Positions 46,669 to 56,318 of a stretch of DNA of 64,000 nucleotides are shown here, piece by piece. How positions within the stretch are numbered: the stretch's first letter is position 1; every line of letters starts with the position of its first letter. Source of the DNA: Chloroflexota bacterium (GTDB taxonomy: Bacteria; Chloroflexota; Anaerolineae; Aggregatilineales; Phototrophicaceae); contig JAPOVL010000034.1 in assembly GCA_026708115.1 (NCBI GenBank), positions 20,176 through 84,175 on the forward strand. Direction: 5' to 3'. The translations under genes and the position numbers were made by a program. The notes under the pieces are model-generated. The model was given only the letters and a program-made list of their open reading frames with translations, was not told where the DNA came from and made no database searches.

Positions 46669-47058
46669 ATGGACTTCCTGCTACTATTCGTTCTTGCTTC
46701 GCTGGCGGGCGCTGCCCTGGTCGCGTCTGTGATTGTCCGCTCTACAGACCGGGCTTCACACAAGGCCATCACCAGCTACTTCAAAGCCAGCGAGTTTATC
46801 CTTGAACACCACCGCCCGCCGCCGGAATGGATCATGACCGCGCCGGGGGGCTGGCTGAGGGCGCGCTCGATTCGTCCTGTCGGCAAGAGCGACGTCATGG
46901 CGCGGCTCGATGAGCTCATCGAGTTTTTTGAGAAATGCAGCTTTTTTGAAGACGAGTTCGCGCGCGAACAACTGCTGCTGAAATTGCGCCAAGAGCGAGA
47001 AGACTGGGGAAGCAAGCTACAAGGCTTGTCCAGTACTACAAATCATATGCAGAGATAG
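46669..47058 (+). CDS. Small membrane-anchored protein, C terminus supplied by a MITE
   Basis: The 129-residue protein from MDFLLLFVLASLAGAALVAS has one N-terminal membrane helix and a charged cytoplasmic domain with HHRPPPEWIMTAPGGWL and a C-terminal coiled coil. No family is recognised. It starts 8 bases after dppF, so it is probably co-transcribed. The last ~15 codons (GLSSTTNHMQR and a few before) and the stop lie inside MITE copy 2, so the native C terminus has been replaced. Confidence 0.65.
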   Translation: MDFLLLFVLASLAGAALVASVIVRSTDRASHKAITSYFKASEFILEHHRPPPEWIMTAPGGWLRARSIRPVGKSDVMARLDELIEFFEKCSFFEDEFAREQLLLKLRQEREDWGSKLQGLSSTTNHMQR

Positions 47059-47384
47059 CTGGAACGTTACTAAAACAATACAAAAAAGGGAGCCCGTCCT
47101 TGCGAACTCAATAAATCCCTACCAAATCTGCCAAGTATAGCTCCCCCTCTCGTAGTGCGGTGTCTACGCGCCCTGACCCCTACAAGGTTCGTCTGTGGCG
47201 AAATATGTAGGGGCGACCTATCAGGTCGCCCGAAAATCGCCATAAAAAATACAGGTTTATTAGCGATATCGTGCTTAATGAAAAGGTGTCCGCTCCTCAG
47301 CCCCTTGTGGGAGAGGGGGCCGGGGGTGAGGGGCGGGGAAAAAGCGCGTTAGCATGATCCAGTACCCGACAAGTCTTACAGCTT
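47014..47384. mobile_element. MITE-like element, copy 2
   Basis: The left end AAGCTACAAGGCTTGTCCAG and right end (reverse complement) AAGCTGTAAGACTTGTCGGG form a ~24-base imperfect inverted repeat. Interior blocks shared with copy 1 are the poly-A stretch with GGGAGCCCGTCCTTGCG, GCTCCCCCTCTCGTAGTGCG and GGGGGCCGGGGGTGAGGGG. A GTAGGGGCGACCTATCAGGT hairpin (47207-47231) is nested inside. There is no ORF. It separates the convergent genes at 46669 and 47391. Confidence 0.75.
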
Positions 47385-47390
47385 TGATCC

Positions 47391-49181
47391 CTATTCCAAT
47401 TTGAGGACGCCCCACATACCCAATTCGGGAACGATAATTGAGGTTCCGTCATCCGTACGTTGGCAGTCAACAACTATAGGCTCCTTGCCCGGTGCGTAAA
47501 GCGTGGCATATGAAAATGACCGTTCAAGCAGCGACCGCGCGATAGTCAATCGAATATTGCTTAGGGTCTGATAGCGATCACTGGCCAAATCATAGTTGCT
47601 GTTGAGCAGATGTACGATTAGGGGTGCGTCTTGCGTGTTGGGCTGATGCCTCGGCAGGACGGTGATATTTCCCGCGCCGATGATGTCGATGTCCTGGCCT
47701 GCTTTTGCCAGCAAATTCGATGCGTCGCTCCAGGTCACGAGACGATCGCCCGCACCTTGCAGCTTGGCTTCCTGCTCGGCGCTCAAATGTGAGGGTTCGA
47801 AGCGCACAACTGCGCGATAGGATGTCAAATCGGCTTCCAGCAAATCGTCTTCGATCCATTCATCACCCGCCACAATAATGCGATACGGCAAATTGGCCCC
47901 GCTGAGCGCAATACAGGCTTTCGCAAGATCGGTTTTTGGCGCGCTGCGGTTCTGGCCGCCCAAGTGACCGCTGCTGAGTTGATCGCCCAGGTATTGCCGC
48001 ACAGCCTTGTTGCTGAACACGAGCGCAACTGAAGCGGCCGATTCATAGCCGTCGAATAGTTCCGGGTAGTCGCGGACGAAATGGTAGAGGTCTTCATAGT
48101 CACCCGGCTTGCTGTGATACCAGCGATCTGGTTCGCCCCGGTATCGCAGCGTCCACATTTTGTCCGGGGCCATGAAGACGTGTCCATGGGCGTAAGCTTG
48201 CGCGACCCACAGTCGAATATGCCCGGGACGATCATGAATCCTGTAAGGTTCGAATGCGCTCGGAACGCCCGTGATAGCGACAATGCGCTCGAGAGCATCG
48301 GCCAGTTTGAAAGTATAGATCGGCTCCGTCGGCAGGATCTCGATCTCGGGCGCTTGATACTCCATTTCGTTGGTGTAAAAGTCATGCGCGTCGACGGCAT
48401 ACATGAACTCCGCCCAATAATAAGGCGAATTCGAACTCATCGGCACATCCTCGCTGAACTCCCGCGCATAACGCTTGAATTCGCGAAATAGCCCGTTTAT
48501 CTCTCCCCATTGGAAATCGAAGTATTCTTTCGCCAGCGGAATGACCGGCGGGAATGCCAGGATGCGCGCCCGATATATTTCGTCCGTGATGCCGCGTCCC
48601 CGCAAATAGTCCCCATAGTCGAAGGTCTCGAGATCGCCGATGCCCCCCGACATGATCTCCTCTTCACTTAAGTTGGCGCGCAAGTAATCGCGGAAACCAG
48701 CCATACAGTGCCGGCAGAAGCAGCCGCCATATCGGGCATTCAAGGCGCCGATGGTAGGGATGGCGGAGTCAATCATTAGCCAGTCCGTGCCGGCTCGCAT
48801 GACCCGCCGCAGCTGATACATCAGATAATGCCGGTAACCGGGCGCGTTTGTACAATAGTGGTACGAGGGGTGCCCCTTGTAAATGTGCTCCCACCAGGTA
48901 ATCGCCGGCCGATCATTCAAATCGCGCACGGTTGATTCCATGAAATTGGAATCAAAATCAATCATGCCCATCCAGTCCGCGTCCAGTTCCACGCGTCCCT
49001 GGAACTTGACGCCGCAGCGATGTGCCTCGTCGACATCGCGCATCATCTCTTCCTCCGGCGGCAGGCCGCGTCGATCGGGTTCGGGCAAGAAGCCCCAGCC
49101 CAGCCCGGTCGCGCGATATCGTCGGTATACCTCCATGCCGCAGGGTCGCGTGATCAGCACATCGGATCTCTTAAGCGTCAT
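47391..49181 (-). CDS. Glycosidase-like protein (TIM barrel with GH42-like trimerization domain)
   Basis: The 596-residue cytoplasmic protein from MTLKRSDVLITRPCG. The first ~380 residues read like a TIM-barrel glycosidase of the GHL/GH42 group (FQGRVELDADWMGMIDF, TDWLMIDSAIPTIGALNARY, GGCFCRHCMAGFRDYL, FTNEMEY-like YTNEMEYQAPE). The C-terminal part (~residues 390-590) resembles a glutamine-amidotransferase-like trimerization domain plus a beta-sandwich. AGGG precedes the ATG. It follows the sulfatase by 17 bases. A beta-galactosidase-like role on galactan fragments is inferred. Confidence 0.65.
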   Translation of the reverse strand: MTLKRSDVLITRPCGMEVYRRYRATGLGWGFLPEPDRRGLPPEEEMMRDVDEAHRCGVKFQGRVELDADWMGMIDFDSNFMESTVRDLNDRPAITWWEHIYKGHPSYHYCTNAPGYRHYLMYQLRRVMRAGTDWLMIDSAIPTIGALNARYGGCFCRHCMAGFRDYLRANLSEEEIMSGGIGDLETFDYGDYLRGRGITDEIYRARILAFPPVIPLAKEYFDFQWGEINGLFREFKRYAREFSEDVPMSSNSPYYWAEFMYAVDAHDFYTNEMEYQAPEIEILPTEPIYTFKLADALERIVAITGVPSAFEPYRIHDRPGHIRLWVAQAYAHGHVFMAPDKMWTLRYRGEPDRWYHSKPGDYEDLYHFVRDYPELFDGYESAASVALVFSNKAVRQYLGDQLSSGHLGGQNRSAPKTDLAKACIALSGANLPYRIIVAGDEWIEDDLLEADLTSYRAVVRFEPSHLSAEQEAKLQGAGDRLVTWSDASNLLAKAGQDIDIIGAGNITVLPRHQPNTQDAPLIVHLLNSNYDLASDRYQTLSNIRLTIARSLLERSFSYATLYAPGKEPIVVDCQRTDDGTSIIVPELGMWGVLKLE

Positions 49182-49198
49182 CGCCCTACCCCCTTGAC

Positions 49199-50845
49199 CT
49201 ACAAACGCGTTACGTAGACATAATAGGCGCCGCGCAGGCGTCGCCGCAAGTGATTGCTCAGCCAAGTTTGCAGCTTGGTCTTCCCGGCATCCAGTTCCAC
49301 AAGGAATATGACGCTCGTCGCATTTTCCTGGCAGACGCTCACATATTCTACGCCGTCGATTTCAAGGCGAGCGCTCGTGGCGCCCGCTGGAAAATCGGCT
49401 TCGCGCGGGTAAGCGCGCAGCTCTACCTCGTATCGGCCGGCTTCCCGAACGTCAATCATCCAGAAGCCATTGGCATCGTAGGCTGCGTCCGCGATCCAAT
49501 CTTGCCGCCAGGGCACCCGGCCCGCACTTGGATGCCAATCCCGCGCTGACAAGAGAACAGGGTTCTCGCGCATTGTGCCAATCGGGATATAGACATATTC
49601 TGAAAATGGCTTTTGAAGGCTGTCCCACCAGGTCTCGTATTCGCCGCGCAATTCCCGCACAACATCTGGATGCTCAGATGAAATATCGCGCTGCTGCCCC
49701 TTGTCGCTGTTGACATCATACAGTTCAGTCCCGTTGATCAGTCTCCAGTCGTCGCGCATCACGACACAGTCATGCCATTTTTCCGGCTGGTCGGGCTGCA
49801 AATGAATAAACAAGGTTCGCCCGGCGGAGCGATCAGATTCGCCCCGCATTTGCGAGGCGAGACTTACGCCATCGAACGCAACTTCCCGGTTTAATTCCAG
49901 TCCGCAAAGCTCGATTAAGGTCGGCAACATGTCGACATGCGCTGTCAGCGAATTGACCAGCTTGCCTTCGGGGAGTTCCCCCTTCCAGCGGAAAAAACAA
50001 TTGACGCGGTGGCCCCCATCGTACATGGAGCCTTTCTTGCCGCGCATGCCCGCGTTGTAGCCCTCTCCAGTTGCGGGATCGAAACCGGCCGCCGTACCGT
50101 GGTCGGCGGTGAAGATCACAATCGTGTTTTCATCGAGATCGAGTTCCCGCAACCGGCGGAACAATTTGCCCATGTTTTCGTCGAAGTTGGCGATCATGCC
50201 ATAGAAGTTGGCGCGGTCTTCGGGGATCCCCAAGTTTCTGTAGGGCGCCGCGTATTCTTCGGGCACGACATGCGGCGCGTGCATGGCATTGGTAGCCAAA
50301 TACACAAAAAAGGGCGAATCTGGATCGGCTTCAATGAATCGCATCGCTTCGTCGAAAAAGACGTCGCTGCAATAGCCTTGATAACGGACGGGCTCGCCAT
50401 CTCGAAAATAACAGTCATCTACATAGTTATTGCCCCAATAGTCCGGTAACTCGCCCACGCCCCCGCCGCGATGGCAAAGGACTTGGTCGAAACCTCGAAA
50501 TTGCGGCGCAAAAGGATAATTGTCACCCAAGTGCCATTTGCCGAACATACCGGTACGATAGCCGTTCGCGGAAAAGACATCCGCCACTGTCATCGCTTTC
50601 GGATCAAGGAGATGACGACCGTGAATCACGTGCCAGACGCCGTTTCGCGACGCATATTGACCGGTCAAAAGCGCCGCGCGGGACGGGGAACAAAGCGGGT
50701 CATGATGATGATCATCCAACTGAACGCCCTCGCGGGCCAATTGGTCCAGATTGGGCGTCTGTAGAATCGGATTGCCATGGCAACCGATATCGCCGTAACC
50801 TTGATCATCGGTGATGACAAGAATGACATTTGCTCTGTCGGGCAT
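49199..50845 (-). CDS. Type I sulfatase
   Basis: The 548-residue protein has NVILVITDDQGYGDIGCHGN (metal site), the formylglycine-type signature LCSPSRAALLTG (C-x-P-x-R, so it needs maturation of Cys), FGKWHLG, HAPH and IVIFTADHG. No signal peptide is visible, so it would act in the cytoplasm after uptake. The C-terminal ~120 residues form a beta domain (WMIDVREAGRYEVELRAYP). It sits between the GH117-like and glycosidase-like genes, consistent with desulfation of algal galactan oligosaccharides. Confidence 0.93.
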   Translation of the reverse strand: MPDRANVILVITDDQGYGDIGCHGNPILQTPNLDQLAREGVQLDDHHHDPLCSPSRAALLTGQYASRNGVWHVIHGRHLLDPKAMTVADVFSANGYRTGMFGKWHLGDNYPFAPQFRGFDQVLCHRGGGVGELPDYWGNNYVDDCYFRDGEPVRYQGYCSDVFFDEAMRFIEADPDSPFFVYLATNAMHAPHVVPEEYAAPYRNLGIPEDRANFYGMIANFDENMGKLFRRLRELDLDENTIVIFTADHGTAAGFDPATGEGYNAGMRGKKGSMYDGGHRVNCFFRWKGELPEGKLVNSLTAHVDMLPTLIELCGLELNREVAFDGVSLASQMRGESDRSAGRTLFIHLQPDQPEKWHDCVVMRDDWRLINGTELYDVNSDKGQQRDISSEHPDVVRELRGEYETWWDSLQKPFSEYVYIPIGTMRENPVLLSARDWHPSAGRVPWRQDWIADAAYDANGFWMIDVREAGRYEVELRAYPREADFPAGATSARLEIDGVEYVSVCQENATSVIFLVELDAGKTKLQTWLSNHLRRRLRGAYYVYVTRL

Positions 50846-50871
50846 CGACCCGCTCCAATGTGGGCGCAGAG

Positions 50872-51957
50872 CTAGACAAAGCCCCGCGGCTGATCGTCGC
50901 GCTGCCAACGAACGATGAAATCCCAGGGCTCGTCGATATCATGCAAGCCCAAGGGATCACGCGCTTGCCAGGTCGCGTGCGCGCTATAGCTGGTGACGTG
51001 GCTCAAGCCCCAGCTCAATCCGGACAGCGGCTGCTGGTCGGTGTCGGCGTTTACGCGCAAGGCGCCCGCGGCTTGCGGCGGTTCGATGATGGTCGATTTG
51101 ACCTCGAAGTTGATGCCGTCCGCGGCAAATTGAATCGAATTCTTCTCGGGTCCGCAACGAGTAATCAAGGCCCCAACGCCGCCCGCGTAGTTCCAGACCA
51201 TGACTTCGTGACCGCTGTTGGTAATTGGGTTTAAGGACGACTTGGCATACGGTCCCAAGGGATGATCGGCGATAGCGACGCCCCATTTGGATTCCATATT
51301 GCTATGGCCGATTCCCTCGCCTTTGAAGTATAGCCAGAACTGATCCTCGCGGAAAAGCAAGGCCGGATCATGAACGCGCAAACTGTCGAAACTTCCTTTT
51401 ACCGTCGCTTCTTCCGGATAGGCGCGCCTGTCAACTTCGCCAGAGGGATCGGGCTCGACCACGGGCGCCGGGCTCTTGCTCCAGGGTCCCGCCGGATGAT
51501 CCGCCCAGGCGATGGCGATCGATTCCGGCGTACAGCGAAAACTGGGCGCGCGTGTAACTTGATAGACCAGGTAATAACGGCCGTCATGAGCCAGGACATC
51601 GGGCGTGAATACGCTGCGCTCGTCGTAACTGCCGGCGGGTCCACGTTCGACAGCCGGTCCCCCCTCTACCCAGGTATAACCGTCGGCGGAAGTGGCATAC
51701 CAAACATCGGATAGATCCCATGGCATGGCCGGCAAGCTGTCCGTCGCTCGCTCGTGACCTACCGGCACGCAAGGGTGCGCGGCCCGCGTGTACCAAACGT
51801 AATAAAGGCCGTCGACCTGGACAATGCAACTGGGATCGCGGCGGGCGATGCCCCGCTCGTATCCCAAGCCCGGCGCTAACTGGTAGCGGAATCTTGTGAA
51901 CCAGGGATTATGTTTATCCGCTCCGGTGAAGCGTTCCATCGCCGCGCTTTTTGCCAT
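50872..51957 (-). CDS. GH117-like five-bladed propeller glycosidase (first copy)
   Basis: The 361-residue protein has RRDPSCIVQVDGLYYVWYTR, WDLSDVWYATSADGYTWVEG, FTPDVLAHDGRYYLVYQ, VHDPALLF, GVAIADHPLGPY and NSGHEVMVW. These follow the GH117 (3,6-anhydro-L-galactosidase) pattern, in which the Asp of RRDPS, the Asp of HDP and the Glu of SGHE line the active site. It has no signal peptide. GAGGA precedes the ATG at 51957. It is more diverged from known GH117 enzymes than the copy at 62589-63824. Probable substrate: galactan oligosaccharide with terminal 3,6-anhydro-L-galactose. Confidence 0.83.
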   Translation of the reverse strand: MAKSAAMERFTGADKHNPWFTRFRYQLAPGLGYERGIARRDPSCIVQVDGLYYVWYTRAAHPCVPVGHERATDSLPAMPWDLSDVWYATSADGYTWVEGGPAVERGPAGSYDERSVFTPDVLAHDGRYYLVYQVTRAPSFRCTPESIAIAWADHPAGPWSKSPAPVVEPDPSGEVDRRAYPEEATVKGSFDSLRVHDPALLFREDQFWLYFKGEGIGHSNMESKWGVAIADHPLGPYAKSSLNPITNSGHEVMVWNYAGGVGALITRCGPEKNSIQFAADGINFEVKSTIIEPPQAAGALRVNADTDQQPLSGLSWGLSHVTSYSAHATWQARDPLGLHDIDEPWDFIVRWQRDDQPRGFV

Positions 51958-51970
51958 TGTCTTCCTCGCC

Positions 51971-52012
51971 GAAAGTAAAATATGTGGCATGACGATTTCG
52001 CCATGCCACATA
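51971..52012 (-). terminator. Rho-independent terminator after the binding-protein gene
   Basis: On the minus strand TATGTGGCATG pairs with CATGCCACATA around a 10-base loop, followed by TTTTACTTT. It stands between the solute-binding protein at 52039 and the GH117-like gene, so the enzyme genes would be expressed below the binding proteins. Confidence 0.75.
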
Positions 52013-52038
52013 GCACTCACGCTTTATGTTGTGAAATG

Positions 52039-54039
52039 TCAGCTACCGTCTTCGTAGTACCACTGCTCGGGCATGAACATGACCCATTGCCGGTAGCTGA
52101 AGCTCCAAAGCCCCTCGGTATCGTTCGGCGGCGTGTTCTTGAGCGTCTTCTTGAAGAGCAAGGGCTGCGGAGGACGCTGCACGGTGCCGATCTGGTAGAG
52201 ACCTCGGAAGGTCATGTCGTGGAATTGCTTGCCGATCTCCAGATAGGAATCCGAGCCATATGGCTGCTGCAACCAAAGCTGGCTGAGCTCCCACAGTTCT
52301 TTGATGTCTTCAGGTGGTTCGGTCCCTTTGGCTCCACCCGAATTCAGCCAGTCGAACCACTCCTTCGAGCCGGCGCGCGCCCCCCAATTGGGACGGATAT
52401 TGCCGATCGCGCCGGAGAATTCGCCAATATCGACGATATCCAATCCCCAACCGGCGATATCGTGCCCGCCCGTGCCGCGCAATTCGGTATACAAGCCGCG
52501 TTCGATCAACTTCAATTGGGACTTAACGCCAACCGCGTTCCAGTAAGAGACGACCAATTCCGCGATCTTGCCCCAAGCCTCCTCCGGAACGGCCACCTGC
52601 ATGTTGATGAACAGGGTCTCGCCATCGGGACGCAAACGGAAACCTTCGCCATCGCGTTGATCCAGGCCGATTTCATCAAGCAGTTCGTTGGCGCGGTCGG
52701 GATCGTATTCGGCGAAGTGATCGGTCATCCAGGGCTCGTAAAAGTTGGAGTCCGGCGTCGGCGCCGATTGTGATGGCGTGGCCAAACCGAAATAGATCAA
52801 TTCGTTGATCTCGTTACGGTCGATGGCCACCGACATCGCCTGGCGGAAGCGTACATCGTTGAAGATCTCGCGCATGACGGGATCGGGATGCGTCAGATTG
52901 AACATCATACTGTATTCGTTGCCGCGGTTATACGTGACCAGAGCGACGCGATAGCCGCCGGCCTCTTCGTTTTCGCGGTAGGTGGGGACGCTGAGCAGTT
53001 TTCCCCAGCCGAAGTGGCTGTATTCGCCGGCGATGGCGCGCAGATCCTGCACTTGGAGATCTTCCACCAGGACGCGGCGCAGCCCATCGCTATAGGGCAA
53101 CTGATTGCCCGCGATATCCACCTTGAAGAAGTAGGGATTGCGCTCGAAGTTCTTGTTGCCGAAGGAGTCTTCCCCGGCGTACATAAATGTGTTCAGGGTC
53201 GGTATACCGACAATTGTATCGGTAGCAGTTGTGCCGGTATGGGTATTCGGGCGCAAGCGCGCGTTCAACAGCTGCGACCAACTATCAAATCCTTCATCCG
53301 CCGCTAACTTGTCGGCATCGGGATTATATTTGATGTGGAACTGCTTGAAGTAATGCGCGGCGCGGAAACCGCGATGGCGCGGATTGCTGGCCATGCGCAC
53401 AATCATTGACGGATGCGGGATGGCAAAGGTGTAACGCACCGTGGTTTCGTCAATGACCTCCAGCACTGGCTTTTCGCCGCCCGGGCGCCATTCGCCGGGA
53501 ATGCCGCCGGTTACGTCTTGGTCCCACAGAATGTCCTCGAACCAGAATCGGAAGTCTTCCGATGTGAAGGGATGACCATCCGACCACTTGTGCCCTTCGC
53601 GCAGGAATACGGTCAACTGCCTCAAGTCGTCGGAAACCTCATAGCCTTGCGCAATATTGGGGATGATCGACTGTAAATCGGTGTCGATGGTGAAGAGCTT
53701 TTGCATCACCATCTCCGAGACATCCCAGCCGCAGCAGGTCGGGCTGGTCGCCGGACCAGCGAGTTCGCCGCCGTAGATGCCGATTGAATCAAGCGGCTCT
53801 ACCACAACCGGCTCATCGGGCAAGCGTTCTTCGACCGGGGGCAACTCCCCGGACGCAACGCGGTCCGCCAAGAGCGGCGCCTCGCTGTAGGCGCCGACCA
53901 TGTTGCCGGTTGCGCCCTCGTAGGCGCTGGGCGATCCATATTGCTGGGGGTAGGTCTTTTCGCTGATGTTTTGCCCGAAGGCAAGCCCGGCTACTGCCAC
54001 AAGCACAAAAACAATAAGCAGGTGCCTAGCTAATTTCAT
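52039..54039 (-). CDS. Family 5 extracellular solute-binding protein (first paralogue)
   Basis: The 666-residue exported protein has a signal peptide (MKLARHLLIVFVLVAVAGLA, then FG). The SBP_bac_5 pattern follows: REGHKWSDGHPFTSEDFRFWFED and VRFRQAMSVAIDRNEINELIY. Closely similar to the protein at 54118-56121 throughout (ELPPVEERLP, GIYGGELAGPATSPTCCGWD). It would deliver substrate to DppB/DppC. AAGGAAA precedes the ATG. Family 5 proteins often bind peptides, but several bind oligosaccharides, which fits this locus better. Confidence 0.93.
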   Translation of the reverse strand: MKLARHLLIVFVLVAVAGLAFGQNISEKTYPQQYGSPSAYEGATGNMVGAYSEAPLLADRVASGELPPVEERLPDEPVVVEPLDSIGIYGGELAGPATSPTCCGWDVSEMVMQKLFTIDTDLQSIIPNIAQGYEVSDDLRQLTVFLREGHKWSDGHPFTSEDFRFWFEDILWDQDVTGGIPGEWRPGGEKPVLEVIDETTVRYTFAIPHPSMIVRMASNPRHRGFRAAHYFKQFHIKYNPDADKLAADEGFDSWSQLLNARLRPNTHTGTTATDTIVGIPTLNTFMYAGEDSFGNKNFERNPYFFKVDIAGNQLPYSDGLRRVLVEDLQVQDLRAIAGEYSHFGWGKLLSVPTYRENEEAGGYRVALVTYNRGNEYSMMFNLTHPDPVMREIFNDVRFRQAMSVAIDRNEINELIYFGLATPSQSAPTPDSNFYEPWMTDHFAEYDPDRANELLDEIGLDQRDGEGFRLRPDGETLFINMQVAVPEEAWGKIAELVVSYWNAVGVKSQLKLIERGLYTELRGTGGHDIAGWGLDIVDIGEFSGAIGNIRPNWGARAGSKEWFDWLNSGGAKGTEPPEDIKELWELSQLWLQQPYGSDSYLEIGKQFHDMTFRGLYQIGTVQRPPQPLLFKKTLKNTPPNDTEGLWSFSYRQWVMFMPEQWYYEDGS

Positions 54040-54054
54040 TGCGGTTTTCCTTTC

Positions 54055-54095
54055 AATCAAACCAAAAGGGATTGACAATATACGCCAATCCCTTT
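54055..54095 (-). terminator. Rho-independent terminator between the two binding-protein genes
   Basis: On the minus strand AAAGGGATTG pairs with CAATCCCTTT around an 11-base loop and is followed by TTGGTTTGATT. It would limit read-through from the upstream binding protein (54118-56121) into the downstream one. Confidence 0.72.
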
Positions 54096-54117
54096 GCTCT
54101 GTCACATATTGGGGGCC

Positions 54118-56121
54118 TTACATGCCGCCCTCAAAATACCATTGCTCCGGCAGGAACAAGACCCACTGACGATAGCTCCAGCTCCACTGGCCCGTAGTAT
54201 CGTTAGGAGGCGTGTTTTTGAGGTTCTTCTTGAACAGTAGCGGTTGCGGCGGACGCTGTATCGTACCGATCTGATACAAGCCTTCCATGGACATCTTGTA
54301 GAACTGCTTGCCCAATTCCAGCCATTCGTCGGAACCGTAGGGCGCATCAAGGAAGTCTTCGCCGACATTCCACAAATCTTGGATCTCCTGCGGCGGTTCC
54401 ATACCGTTCTCGCCATCGCTCTGCAGCCACTGCCGCCAGAGATGACCGGAAGCGCGGGCTCCCCAGTGCGGACGCAGGTTCGTCAAACGGGTAGCCACTT
54501 CGCCGATATCGACAATGTCCAGTCCCCAGGCCGCCATGTCAACCTGGTTGCCATTGCGCAATTCACGATACAGGCCAATTTCGATCAGCTTGTAATTGGT
54601 CTTGACGCCGACAGCGTTCCAGTAGTCGGTCACCAATTCGCCGATTTTGCGCCACGCGTCTTCCGGTACCGAAACCTGGAAGTTAATGAAAAGCGTTTCG
54701 CCATCCGGGCGCAGGCGGAAGCCATCGGCATCGCGCTGGTCGAGACCCATTTCGTCGAGCAATTGATTCGACAGATCGGGGTCGTATTGCGCGTAGTTGC
54801 TTGTCATCCAAGGTTCATAGAAAGCCGACGCCGGCACAGGCGCTGCTTGAGAGGGATTGGCCAATCCGAAGTAGACCAATTCGTTGATCTCTTCGCGGTT
54901 GATGGCCACGGACATCGCCTGACGGAAACGAATATCCCAGAAGATCTCGCGCAAGCCCTCATCTTCGGTGGTGAAGTTGAACATGATCGAGTATTCGTTG
55001 CCGCGGCTGTATTCGGCCAGCGCGGTGCGGTAGTTGCCGGCTTCTTCGTTCTCGCGATAAGTGGGGAAGCTCAAAAGCGTACCCCAGCCATAATGGCTGT
55101 ATTCGCCCGCAATACCCTTCAGATCTTGCACCTGCAGATCTTCAACCAGGATGCGCCGCAAGCTATCCGTGTATGGCAACTGATTGCCTTCGACATCCAC
55201 TTTGAAGAAGTAAGCGTTGCGTTCGTAGATCTTGTTGCCGAAGGAATCTTCACCGGCGAAGACGAAGGTGTTCAAGGTTGGCGCAAATGGATCCGTCTCT
55301 GAACCGAGATTCCAGGTAAAGGTGTAGGGGTTGCCCTTGGCGTTGAACATCTGTACCCAGTCGTCGAAGCCCGCTTCCTCCGCCAGCGCATTCGCGTCGG
55401 GATTGTAGTCGATATGGAGTTGCTTGAAGTAGTGCGCCGGGCGGAAGCCGCGATTGCCGACTTCACTGCCTAATGCGACAACCAAACTGGGATAGGGTTC
55501 GGCATAGGTATAGCGCACCGTCGTCTCGTCAATGACCTCGAATGCCGGCAATTCGCCGCTGCGGGCCCAGGGACCGCCAGGCGTAGGCGTCAAATCGGTG
55601 TTCCCCAGGACATCTTCGAAATAGAAGCGGAAGTCTTCTGTTGTAAAAGGCTCGCCATCGGACCACTTGTGGCCTTCGCGTAAATGAATGGTATAGGTCC
55701 TTTGGTCATCCGAGATCTCAAATGCTTGCGCGATATTGGGGATGATGCTGGTCAAGTCGGTATCGATCGTCAGCAGCTTCTGCAAGCGCATCTCCAGCGC
55801 ATCCCAACCGCAACAGGTGGGATTGGTCGAGGGTCCCGCCAATTCGCCGCCATATTGGCCGACGGTCTCCAAGGGTTGCACCACCAAGGGCTGTGCCGGC
55901 AGCCGCTCTTCAACCGGCGGCAATTCGCCGGCTGCGACGCGCTCCGCGAGCATCGGCGCTTCTCCATAGCTGTCAATTGTGTCCCCGGTAGCGGCCGTAT
56001 AGGCATCGAGGTCAGCATATTGGGAGGGATAGACCCGCTCGCCCATATCTTGCGCGAGCGCGCCTGTCGATATCAGCAACATGCTTGTGAGCAGCACTAG
56101 AACAAAAATGATTCGTTTCAT
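54118..56121 (-). CDS. Family 5 extracellular solute-binding protein (second paralogue)
   Basis: The 667-residue exported protein has a signal peptide (MKRIIFVLVLLTSMLLISTG, then ALAQ). SBP_bac_5 features are REGHKWSDGEPFTTEDFRFYFED and IRFRQAMSVAINREEINELVY. It is the first gene of the minus-strand run that continues with the other binding protein, GH117-like enzyme, sulfatase and glycosidase. The palindrome ATTGTTGACAAT lies 147 bases upstream. Tandem paralogues suggest two related ligands or chain lengths. Confidence 0.94.
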   Translation of the reverse strand: MKRIIFVLVLLTSMLLISTGALAQDMGERVYPSQYADLDAYTAATGDTIDSYGEAPMLAERVAAGELPPVEERLPAQPLVVQPLETVGQYGGELAGPSTNPTCCGWDALEMRLQKLLTIDTDLTSIIPNIAQAFEISDDQRTYTIHLREGHKWSDGEPFTTEDFRFYFEDVLGNTDLTPTPGGPWARSGELPAFEVIDETTVRYTYAEPYPSLVVALGSEVGNRGFRPAHYFKQLHIDYNPDANALAEEAGFDDWVQMFNAKGNPYTFTWNLGSETDPFAPTLNTFVFAGEDSFGNKIYERNAYFFKVDVEGNQLPYTDSLRRILVEDLQVQDLKGIAGEYSHYGWGTLLSFPTYRENEEAGNYRTALAEYSRGNEYSIMFNFTTEDEGLREIFWDIRFRQAMSVAINREEINELVYFGLANPSQAAPVPASAFYEPWMTSNYAQYDPDLSNQLLDEMGLDQRDADGFRLRPDGETLFINFQVSVPEDAWRKIGELVTDYWNAVGVKTNYKLIEIGLYRELRNGNQVDMAAWGLDIVDIGEVATRLTNLRPHWGARASGHLWRQWLQSDGENGMEPPQEIQDLWNVGEDFLDAPYGSDEWLELGKQFYKMSMEGLYQIGTIQRPPQPLLFKKNLKNTPPNDTTGQWSWSYRQWVLFLPEQWYFEGGM

Positions 56122-56267
56122 GGAACCTGTCCTTTCAAGAATTGGACTTTCAAATGCGATAACCGCTGGAGAGATTCTACTCGCCCTTCACCTCCTGGCA
56201 TCTCACGTTTACCGACATGATTTAGACAACTAGACCGATTAGATTAAACTCCTATTGTATATTGCCC

Positions 56268-56279
56268 ATTGTTGACAAT
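56268..56279 (-). promoter_or_regulatory. ATTGT-NN-ACAAT operator upstream of the binding-protein operon
   Basis: ATTGTTGACAAT, identical to the site at 57489-57500. It lies between the cycloisomerase stop and the binding-protein start. On the minus strand GGCAATATACAAT just downstream could be the -10 region, but no well-spaced -35 box is clear. Confidence 0.6.
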
Positions 56280-56318
56280 CTCATCGCCACTCAATTCCAC
56301 AGCCTCGCAACAGGTTCC

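Noticed and set aside
52039..56121. Two binding-protein genes considered as an assembly duplication
   Set aside because: The proteins are similar but differ at many positions, have different signal peptides and separate terminators, so they are true paralogues.
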